The notes below the pieces were generated by a model. The model saw only the letters and a list, made by a program, of their open reading frames with translations. It was not told where the DNA came from and ran no database searches. Below are positions 43,654 through 50,173 of a stretch of DNA of 50,173 nt, piece after piece. Location of the stretch: NCBI GenBank assembly GCA_031553705.1, contig JAVBLD010000013.1, positions 1-50,173 on the forward strand. Direction: 5' to 3'. How positions within the stretch are numbered: position 1 is the first letter of the stretch; each line of letters begins with the position of its first letter. This DNA comes from JAVBLD01 sp031553705. Its GTDB lineage: Bacteria; Bacteroidota; Bacteroidia; Bacteroidales; Marinifilaceae. A program made the position numbers and the translations under genes.

Positions 43654-43711
43654 AGATATGAATTTTAAACCTTGAATTCAACGCCTATGGTTAAATACGT
43701 TCTGCAAATAT

Positions 43712-43739
43712 TAATAGATACATGTAATTATATCTATTA
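43712..43739 (-). terminator. AT-rich hairpin at the end of the YfhO gene
   Basis: TAATAGATA and TATCTATTA form a perfect nine-base stem around ten bases, overlapping the YfhO stop codon on the minus strand. There is no G or C strength and no long T run, so it could be a weak terminator or a binding site. Confidence 0.35.
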
Positions 43740-46232
43740 ATGTTCTTTTGATTTTTTATAGTGTTTGATTCCGTAAAAAACAATGCATCCTACAAGAACA
43801 AGCAACAGAACGGACGAGCTGACACCTGAAACTATCGCTCCCTTATAGTAGGACTCCGGTTTGTATTCAAGAACAACGGTGTGTTCTCCGGCCGGAATGA
43901 TTATCCCACGCAGGATATAATCTGTCCTGAGAAGATCAGCTTTATTCCCGTCTATACTGGCTTTCCATCCTTTCGGATAATACATCTCGCTGAATACTGC
44001 CAGTTGTTCATTGGCGGCTTGAGTGGTGTATTCCAATCTATTCGGAGCGTATGACCGGAGTTTGATTTTAGCTGCTTCGTCAAAGTTGAAACTTTTATCT
44101 TTTATATATGCAGCAAAATCCTTTCCAATAATAGCTGTCTGCAAAGGATCGATGACCTTCAACATCATGATCTCCTGGTCCGGTGTCTCTGCCAATTCGT
44201 AATCTTTTACAAACCAAGCGTTCCCGTATGCAAACCGATTGTCTATCGGAGGGCTGTTGGGGTCGACAATGATGTATTTTGTATTGAGCATATTCAATAC
44301 TTTTTGCTTTGCCAGGCTGCTGTCGACAGCTGCCATCGTACCTCCTCCCTGTTGCAGATCTCTAATGAAGGACTGGATTTCAGGTGAGATATGGTATTCG
44401 ATTATATCCTGGTACCGCTGTAATTTGGCAGGGCTATAGCCACCTATTGTCTTGTGGTGGTAGCTAACATGGGAATCGTTGAATGTATTGACCGAAAGAT
44501 CCAACACTCTATAGTTCGGATCAGGATCTCTTAATACTTCCTTATCTACCGGCCTGAGGGTAAAAATGTTATTAAATTCCCTGGGCGTGACAAAGTTATC
44601 ATTATTCATATAACGTTTGTCTATAGTCCACATATCGGCCAGCACCAAAAGACCTAAAATCAGGAAGCTATATTTCAGGTTCAGTTTTTTCGTATACCCA
44701 AACCATACTACTCCCATGGCAAGCAGAATATAAATCAGCGACCGTATAGCATCCGCCCTTAATAGCTCCCTGCGGTCTGCAGGAAGTGTTTGTCGTAACC
44801 ATTCCGGAAATTGTGCATCTGCCGGCGAAACAAAATTGCCTGCTATGCCGGGCATCAGTACAAACAAGGCACAGAATCCTGCAGTGATCCCTCCGGCAAT
44901 TTTTAATCCTTTGGCCAGTGCCTTTTTATCGTAGCCCTCTTTGAAGATCTTGTCCACAGTGTAGAAGCCTAATAACGGAATGGTGAGTTGCAAGATCACT
45001 AGAATCATCGAGGGTACACGGAATTTGCTATATAACGGCACGTGATCGTAGAAAAGGTTGGACAACCACATAAAATGGCGTCCCCATCCCAATAATAAAG
45101 CCAGCAGTGAAATGGCCGCAATCCACCATTTCATCGGACCTTTAATAAGAACCAATCCCAATATAAACAAGAATACGGCAATAGCGCCCATATACATTGG
45201 CCCTGCAGTAAATGCCTGCTCACCCCAGTAAGTAGGCATTTGCCGGATCATCTGTTCGGCATTTTTTGCCCCGCCCTGTTTTAACATCTTATAGGTTTCC
45301 GATTTTTCGCTTAAAGCTCCGCTTGAAGCTCCTCCTTTAAAATCAGGTATCAATAAATTGGCTGTTTCATCGATGCCATAGCTCCATGATGTTGTTGCAT
45401 ATTCCTTATCCAAGCCGCTTTTGGTCTGTGTGGCCGCATTCCTGTTGACCTCTTTCAATTCTGATCCGCCACGCATCGTATATTTTGAGTACTCCCATGT
45501 TTGCCATAAATGGTTCACATTGGATCCTGCTGCAAGCGCCGTCATTAACAGAATAAGAATGGATGTTTTCAAAAAAAGCGGGAGTGTTTTGTTTTTTATG
45601 GCCGTGTATAACTGTGCTACTACATAAAATAGCGCAATCATCCCCAGATAAAATGTAATCTGGGGATGGCTGGCCATGATCTCAAAGGTGAGAGCGATTC
45701 CCCAAAAGAGAGCTCCGAGCAACGCATTTTTTTGATAGGCATAGACTAGTCCTGCCAATACCATTGGCATAAGCGCAATAGCCACCATCTTTGTATTGTG
45801 TCCGACCTGAATAAGCTGAAAGTTATAGGCACAGAATGCGAAAGCGATAGATCCGATAATACCCAGCCACGGGCTAACTCCAAAAGCCAACATAAGCAGA
45901 AAAAAGCTGACCATGGTCAACAGGATGTAACTTGCCGGCCGGGGTCCTATGAACATCTTGTTATAGATATACTCAAGATAGTTCCCTTTTGTCTGGGAAG
46001 AGATCATGACTGTAGGCATCCCGCTAAACATCGAGTTGGTCCAGAGAGTCACCTCCCCCGTTTTTTGTTCAAAATCACGCAGCTCTTTACCGGCGCCTAC
46101 GTTGGATGAGATATCCGATTGGTTGACAACTTTGCCTTCCAGAAGCGGGGAAAAATAAACAAAAGAGAGTATCGCAAATAATACAACCGCAACGATATAA
46201 GGGAGTAGTTGTTTTAAATCTATCTTTTTCAT
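43737..46232 (-). CDS. YfhO-family membrane protein
   Basis: The 831-residue product has a dozen or more membrane helices in the first 530 residues and a soluble C-terminal part of about 250 residues ending in one more helix, the layout of the YfhO family (PF09586). Words such as SGMPTVMISSQTKGNYLEYIY and TYWGEQAFTAGPMYMGAI fit. YfhO proteins are GT-C-like; in Bacillus one adds sugars to teichoic acid, and in Bacteroidetes the role is unproven, perhaps sugar transfer to an envelope glycan. The gene follows the flippase-like gene by 86 bases. Confidence 0.85.
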   Translation of the reverse strand: MKKIDLKQLLPYIVAVVLFAILSFVYFSPLLEGKVVNQSDISSNVGAGKELRDFEQKTGEVTLWTNSMFSGMPTVMISSQTKGNYLEYIYNKMFIGPRPASYILLTMVSFFLLMLAFGVSPWLGIIGSIAFAFCAYNFQLIQVGHNTKMVAIALMPMVLAGLVYAYQKNALLGALFWGIALTFEIMASHPQITFYLGMIALFYVVAQLYTAIKNKTLPLFLKTSILILLMTALAAGSNVNHLWQTWEYSKYTMRGGSELKEVNRNAATQTKSGLDKEYATTSWSYGIDETANLLIPDFKGGASSGALSEKSETYKMLKQGGAKNAEQMIRQMPTYWGEQAFTAGPMYMGAIAVFLFILGLVLIKGPMKWWIAAISLLALLLGWGRHFMWLSNLFYDHVPLYSKFRVPSMILVILQLTIPLLGFYTVDKIFKEGYDKKALAKGLKIAGGITAGFCALFVLMPGIAGNFVSPADAQFPEWLRQTLPADRRELLRADAIRSLIYILLAMGVVWFGYTKKLNLKYSFLILGLLVLADMWTIDKRYMNNDNFVTPREFNNIFTLRPVDKEVLRDPDPNYRVLDLSVNTFNDSHVSYHHKTIGGYSPAKLQRYQDIIEYHISPEIQSFIRDLQQGGGTMAAVDSSLAKQKVLNMLNTKYIIVDPNSPPIDNRFAYGNAWFVKDYELAETPDQEIMMLKVIDPLQTAIIGKDFAAYIKDKSFNFDEAAKIKLRSYAPNRLEYTTQAANEQLAVFSEMYYPKGWKASIDGNKADLLRTDYILRGIIIPAGEHTVVLEYKPESYYKGAIVSGVSSSVLLLVLVGCIVFYGIKHYKKSKEH

Positions 46233-46318
46233 CGGCCTTATCTTACTTAAAACGTTTAATTTTAATATTAAGGCTGCAAGATACTACTTTTTTATATTTT
46301 TTGATATAATTCCATGCT

Positions 46319-47743
46319 TTATAATGCCTGAAAAAACCATGTCCGGAAAGATAGGAATCCGTTTTTAAGAAATTCTGCATAATGGGAGCTTAACTCCTGG
46401 GATGCTTTTCCAGGCCATTTCCAGTTGTTGTAACAGAGGTTTGTTATCCCGATGGCGAGAATTACACCTAAAATGCCCCAGGAAGTGTATGACAGCACAA
46501 AGAAAGAGAGCAATACGGCACAACAACCGGTGAGAATGAGCGGCTTGTTATAAGGCGCCTCTCCTTGTATTGAAATCAATGTAGTGGCCATAGCATGATT
46601 TGAACTCAAAAACTGAAAGAATAACAGCAGTATGAGAGGTAAGAGAGGAATTAATGTGATTTTGCCAAATATTCCCAATATATAATCACCAAGTAAAAGG
46701 ATGATGGCTGTTCCGATGACATAAAGCAAAATATGAACAAATATACCCTTCCCGTAAATATATTTGACCTCGTTTATATTATTTTCAATTCTGTATTTAT
46801 ATAAGTCTGCAAGGTGTATGTTCAGGTAAAAGCTGCATATTACGGCAAGAGCGCTGACAATCTGAAGGGTCAACCCATAACTGCCGACAAACTCTAAAGG
46901 TAAGAATATTGCTACCAATAAAAGACTTACTTTTTGAATAAACAGATTTCCCAGGCTTCTGGCGCCTATTTCTTTTGCATGATGCCGGATAACCGGGAAG
47001 ATTTTTATATTATCTTTAACCGAGTGTTTAAGTACCCGGTACAACCCATCGCTGTAGAAGTATTGAATGGATGAAACCCTGTCGATGATAAGAGATGCAA
47101 GATATGACATCGCAATAGAGAGGATTCCTATATTGGAGACCAAACCGCAAATCACCATAAATAAGAAGGCGCATTTGGATGTGAGTACAATCTGGCTGTG
47201 TTCTTTGACAAGTCCCCGGCCCATTAAAAGCGAATGATAATAGGAGGTGAGTAATTTTAAAACTATGGAGAATGCATATATATACCATGCTATCATGATA
47301 TGAGGATCATTCAAATGTCCTGTTTTAGAACGTATGAACCAAGTACCAACAGTAAATAACAGGACGGCGATAATGGCGGAGATACTGCCATAGAAACATC
47401 TCATTGCTTTTATTGTGGTTTTCAGTAACGGATAGTTCGGGTACGGTAATAACGGCCGGTAATGGTCAATACCTCCGGCGTTTAATCTCGGAGCGCCTTT
47501 GAATATGTAAGTTACATTTTTTGTAAAAGAATCCTGAAAGCCGAAATCAAAAGATGCTATACATTGGATAGCTAAAAAAATATACCATATACTGACTAGA
47601 TCGCAGGAAAGAGAGGTAAGTACAAAGGGCAGTATGAGTAATCCTGCGCCAATATTAAATAGTTGGGTTGTGTATCCCCAGACTACATTCGATTTAGCCA
47701 CTTTTAAATCCTTGAACAGGATTTTGTCATAGTTTAGTTTCAT
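46319..47743 (-). CDS. Polysaccharide flippase-like membrane protein (MOP superfamily)
   Basis: The 474-residue product has about twelve to fourteen helices and the general layout of Wzx/RfbX flippases: an early TTQLFNIGAGLLILPFVLT helix and IFLPLEFVGSYGLTLQI in the second half. Such proteins turn lipid-linked glycans across the inner membrane. No full polysaccharide locus is visible, but a glycosyltransferase gene lies divergently next to it and YfhO follows it, so a surface-glycan role is likely. Confidence 0.75.
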   Translation of the reverse strand: MKLNYDKILFKDLKVAKSNVVWGYTTQLFNIGAGLLILPFVLTSLSCDLVSIWYIFLAIQCIASFDFGFQDSFTKNVTYIFKGAPRLNAGGIDHYRPLLPYPNYPLLKTTIKAMRCFYGSISAIIAVLLFTVGTWFIRSKTGHLNDPHIMIAWYIYAFSIVLKLLTSYYHSLLMGRGLVKEHSQIVLTSKCAFLFMVICGLVSNIGILSIAMSYLASLIIDRVSSIQYFYSDGLYRVLKHSVKDNIKIFPVIRHHAKEIGARSLGNLFIQKVSLLLVAIFLPLEFVGSYGLTLQIVSALAVICSFYLNIHLADLYKYRIENNINEVKYIYGKGIFVHILLYVIGTAIILLLGDYILGIFGKITLIPLLPLILLLFFQFLSSNHAMATTLISIQGEAPYNKPLILTGCCAVLLSFFVLSYTSWGILGVILAIGITNLCYNNWKWPGKASQELSSHYAEFLKNGFLSFRTWFFQAL

Positions 47744-48104
47744 GTGATAAAGTTTTTATTAACGTTTACATGAGATCTCACTTATATTTTAGAAATAAGG
47801 CAGTAATATATAAGAAGCTGGAATCTTTCCGTACTTCATTAAAACACTTCACATCTTGAAATTACGCCTTATGTCTAATTCTTTATCTATAATGAGAATT
47901 CATGCGTTGGGTACACCATCCCTAAGGATAAAGTGAACACGTTACAAATATACAATATTAAAATGTGATTTTAATATTTATTATTTATATTTTTGTTTCG
48001 CAATTGACATTTGTGTCGAAAGCCTCTGATGTTTTCAGGTTTCCAAGGCTTCTTCTCATGAATGCAAAAGCCTGATATATAATGCCTGATCTTAAAATAA
48101 CGAT
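47744..48104. other. Divergent noncoding spacer between the flippase and GT2 genes
   Basis: These 361 bases must carry promoters for two divergent genes. A perfect AT-rich dyad lies at 47954-47978 and a -7-like TATTTTTG at 47988-47995 on the plus strand. No gene is seen. Confidence 0.5.
47954..47978. promoter_or_regulatory. Perfect AT-rich dyad upstream of the GT2 gene
   Basis: AATATTAAAA and TTTTAATATT are perfect ten-base arms around TGTGA. The dyad ends nine bases before the -7-like box TATTTTTG at 47988-47995, where a regulator could contact RNA polymerase. It might also be only a DNA bend or a transcript hairpin. Confidence 0.4.
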
Positions 48105-49112
48105 ATGGAACAACCGCTGGTATCAATTATTACTCCGACTTATAATCATGAAAAATATATTGCCGATTGTATCCGTTCCGTACTTGCTCAGGAATATCGA
48201 CATTGGGAAATGCTGATTGTGGATGACGGAAGTCCGGATGGAACTTTGCAGATCGCCAGGGAATTTGCGGCACAAGATCCCAGGATCCAGGTTTTTACCC
48301 GGGAAAATGTCGGAATTTTCCGTTTGGCAGAGACCTATAATTTTGCTTTACGGCATTCCAAAGGAAAATATATTGCCGTTTTAGAAGGAGATGATATATG
48401 GTTCTCTCAAAAATTGGCGATACAGATACCGCGCCTCGAAGAGAAGGAAGATTGTGTGTTATCTTGGGGAGAGGCCTACGCGACCGATGAACAGTTGCAA
48501 CAACGTGCTTCTAAAAAAGAGATTCCGTTCGACAAGGCAATATATTATAATGATCCGGTAGGGAGTAGTGCTCCGACCTTGCTTTTTCAGGGAATGATGT
48601 CGCCGCTTACGGTGGTCATCAGAAAAACGGCGTTGGATAAGATAAACGGGTTTATTCAGAAATTTAATATCCCGGCAGTTGATTTGGCTACATGGCAAGT
48701 GCTTTCATTAGTCGGAAAATTCGATTATGTGGAAGAGTATCTGGGATGTTGGCGTTACTATATGAATCAGGTGACAAAAACCTATCCGGCTGATATTTAT
48801 AATGGGAATTACCTGCTCGCAAAAGAGTTTTATCATTGCAACCCGGCCTATTTTCCCGGAGACGGATGGGATAAAAAAATTGACCGTTTTTATGCCCGTA
48901 AACGGGTTATCGCTTATTCCCGTTCGGGAAGATATAACCTTGCCCGTAAGAAATTCAAAGAGGCCAGAAAAGCATATTATATATCTATCTTTAAGTTCGG
49001 CTGCGTCGAACCGCTGTGGAAATTACGTTCTCTTGTGGGATTATGCTTTAGTTTTTTCCACATGGATATAGAAGGGCTGGCCAAAGCATTCGGCAGAATC
49101 AGTTATAAATAG
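48105..49112 (+). CDS. Family 2 glycosyltransferase
   Basis: The 335-residue product has a GT-A fold at residues 1-220: VSIITPTYNHEKYI at the start, MLIVDDGSPDGT for nucleotide binding, and the metal-binding AVLEGDDIWF near residue 94. The C-terminal third has basic and aromatic residues (YARKRVIAYSRSGRYNLARKKF) that may meet the membrane or an acceptor. It adds a sugar to a surface glycan; donor and acceptor are unknown. The gene stands alone, divergent from the flippase gene. Confidence 0.88.
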   Translation: MEQPLVSIITPTYNHEKYIADCIRSVLAQEYRHWEMLIVDDGSPDGTLQIAREFAAQDPRIQVFTRENVGIFRLAETYNFALRHSKGKYIAVLEGDDIWFSQKLAIQIPRLEEKEDCVLSWGEAYATDEQLQQRASKKEIPFDKAIYYNDPVGSSAPTLLFQGMMSPLTVVIRKTALDKINGFIQKFNIPAVDLATWQVLSLVGKFDYVEEYLGCWRYYMNQVTKTYPADIYNGNYLLAKEFYHCNPAYFPGDGWDKKIDRFYARKRVIAYSRSGRYNLARKKFKEARKAYYISIFKFGCVEPLWKLRSLVGLCFSFFHMDIEGLAKAFGRISYK

Positions 49113-49417
49113 GGTAAGCTACAAAATATTTTTAGAATACCTGGCTATACCAGAATTCTGGGGAAATATGATGCAATAAACAAGAATATAAAGCCTACCA
49201 CTTAACTTTTTGTTCGGAAAAAGGTAGGATGTTCAATTTAGAATGAGTCCATATTGTCATATATTTTTTAAAAAAGTGAAAAATGACTAGACCTTTTTTC
49301 ATTTTTTATATAAAAATAGTAATCAGCGGAAGTAAAAACAATTTTTATATGATTGAAGTTTAAACAGTAAAAGTATCTTTAGTCCATCAGATTACTTGAT
49401 TAAACAAAAAAATAGTT

Positions 49418-49526
49418 TTTATATTTAAAATCGGAAAATACGGATAAGTAGCGACCTTAAAAAAGCTATATCATTTTAGTTAACTTTATTTTGACAAGAA
49501 ATAAGTTCACTATAAACAATATAGTT
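49418..49526 (+). repeat. Degenerate direct repeat, copy A
   Basis: The unit begins TTTATATTTAAAATCGGAAA and ends with a palindrome at 49463-49526 whose arms, about 28 bases each, contain AAGCTATAT and ATATAGTT. It aligns with copy B, which begins at the next base, so the two are in tandem. This is the most diverged of the three copies. Confidence 0.6.
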
Positions 49527-49626
49527 CCTATGTTTAAAATCTGAAAGCCGGTGAATATGTGAAAAACAAGCTATAAAGTTTTGGCTAATTTTGTTTTGCG
49601 ATCAATTTCAACCTAAACGATATAGC
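49527..49626 (+). repeat. Degenerate direct repeat, copy B
   Basis: The unit begins CCTATGTTTAAAATCTGAAA and ends with the palindrome at 49568-49626 that runs from AAGCTATAAAGTTTTGG to AACCTAAACGATATAGC around TTTTGCG. About 80 of its 100 positions match copy C. Confidence 0.75.
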
Positions 49627-49652
49627 ATGATCTGAGTATAATAGGTGTTAGT

Positions 49653-49981
49653 AATAAAATTCTGAAATATCCAATAGCTTGTTCAGCAGTATATTGCAAA
49701 ATAAGCTACTGGTTTTGATTATAAAATATTTTGAGAATTATTTTTATATAAGAAAGGGAGACTATACGACAGCAGAATATCATGCAGACCTTGCGTCATA
49801 CATGTGTCCGTCACGATTTATCCCTTTATATTTCAAATTAATGATATATCAACGAACCAATCAGGCTTCTAAAGCAGTTTCTTTGGCAAAAGAGATTGTA
49901 AGCAAACCTATAAAAATAGATAATAGTGATACCCAGCTTATTCTAATCAATGCAAAACGGTTTTTAGATGGAACCAATTAA
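49653..49981 (+). pseudogene. Remnant of an O-antigen-ligase-like gene, C-terminal TPR end
   Basis: The frame is open from 49653 to the TAA at 49979-49981 with no ATG near its start and a stop just upstream. Its last 75 residues resemble the C-terminal repeat region of Bacteroidetes O-antigen ligase/polymerase proteins: GDYTTAEYHADLASYMCPSR, then PLYFKLMIYQRTNQASKA and KEIVSKPIKIDN. Those genes normally encode about 500-600 residues with many membrane helices before this tail, which are missing here. It lies between repeat copies B and C in decayed DNA, so it is best seen as a 5'-deleted remnant. Confidence 0.6.
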
Positions 49982-50038
49982 GAGGGAGGGCGTTTCAGGA
50001 TAAAATGTTGGGTAGGATAACCAACGCTTAAATCAATC

Positions 50039-50140
50039 CCTATGTTTAAAGTCTGAAGAGCAGTTAATGGATAAAAAATAAGCTATAAAGTTTTGGTTAA
50101 CTTTGTTTTGCGCTCAATTTTAACCTAAACGATATAGCTT
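50039..50140 (+). repeat. Degenerate direct repeat, copy C, abutting a possible IS110 gene
   Basis: The unit begins CCTATGTTTAAAGTCTGAAG and ends with the palindrome at 50080-50140. The left arm AAGCTATAAAGTTTTGGTTAA pairs with TTTTAACCTAAACGATATAGCTT in about 18 base pairs with small internal loops (shown here only by its ends AAGCTATA and TATAGCTT). It is the best-paired copy and ends exactly where the next start codon begins. Confidence 0.75.
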
Positions 50141-50173
50141 ATGAGACAAAGCAACGAATTAGATTTCAGAGGA
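50141..50173 (+). CDS. Start of a possible IS110-family transposase, partial
   Basis: An ATG at 50141 opens a frame of eleven residues, MRQSNELDFRG, that runs off the window. The words NELDFRG resemble the N-terminus of Bacteroidetes IS110-family (DEDD) transposases, which often read NELxFxGQxxYVGIDVH. Eleven residues are too few to be sure. The structured repeat just upstream would then be in the noncoding left end of the element. Confidence 0.4.
   Translation, partial: MRQSNELDFRG

Larger units (their letters stand above)
49113..49678. other. AT-rich noncoding tract with degenerate repeats
   Basis: These 566 bases carry no gene that I can support. The second half is made of two neighbouring copies of a repeat of about 100 bases, each ending in a long imperfect palindrome. 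A smaller hairpin, CCTACC with GGTAGG, lies near 49195-49230. The composition is more AT-rich than in neighbouring genes. Confidence 0.6.

Noticed and set aside
49195..49230. CCTACC/GGTAGG hairpin as a terminator of the GT2 gene
   Set aside because: It is more than 80 bases past the gene and has no T run; it may be only part of the decayed tract.
1..50173. CRISPR arrays, tRNA or rRNA genes
   Set aside because: No regularly spaced identical repeats and no tRNA or rRNA signature was seen on either strand.

Overview
The window looks like chromosomal DNA from a member of the Bacteroidetes, most likely order Bacteroidales. Evidence: several genes are preceded by the TAnnTTTG -7 box of that phylum; there is a BtuG-like surface lipoprotein beside BtuB, a PG0541-family protein beside an RND pump, a PCMD-domain lipoprotein and an ABC permease fused to an M1-peptidase-like ectodomain. 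A family such as Dysgonomonadaceae or Porphyromonadaceae is only a guess.

Layout. (1) 1-140: the 3' end of an IS3-type transposase gene. (2) 266-8242: a vitamin B12 uptake region. Two cobalamin riboswitches control btuB-btuG (minus strand) and btuF-btuC-btuD (plus strand); a HAD phosphatase and a CrcB fluoride channel gene lie between them. (3) 8244-14937: a tripartite RND efflux operon (tolC, adaptor, pump) with a PG0541-family PII-like gene at its end and a TetR-type regulator gene upstream. (4) 15174-17108: dnaG. (5) 17120-32734: a seven-gene, 15.6-kb minus-strand operon joining ABC and RND transport parts: ABC ATPase, ABC permease fused to an M1-like ectodomain, TolC, adaptor, RND pump, a second RND pump fused to six or so extra membrane helices and its own ABC ATPase (1589 residues), and a small ABC permease. 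This is the strongest candidate for an undescribed system. (6) 33056-41418: housekeeping genes: rdgB-recO divergent from rsgA, a DUF177 gene with rpmF and fabH, two bactofilin genes with kdsB, frr, and a U32 peptidase-family gene. (7) 41470-49112: cell-envelope genes: an outer-membrane barrel, a PCMD lipoprotein, a YfhO membrane protein, a flippase-like protein and a GT2 glycosyltransferase. (8) 49113-50173: an AT-rich decayed tract with three imperfect-palindrome repeats, a 5'-truncated remnant of an O-antigen-ligase-like gene, and the first codons of what may be an IS110-family transposase.

How the parts fit. BtuG and BtuB should capture and import corrinoids across the outer membrane, and BtuFCD moves them across the inner membrane; both operons are expected to be switched off by cobalamin. 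The first RND operon is a conventional drug/xenobiotic pump arrangement. In the second, one TolC and one adaptor would have to serve two RND proteins while two ABC ATPases and two ABC membrane proteins are made from the same transcript, which suggests one linked ABC/RND export apparatus for an envelope substrate. All functions are assigned by reading the sequence; no database search was run.
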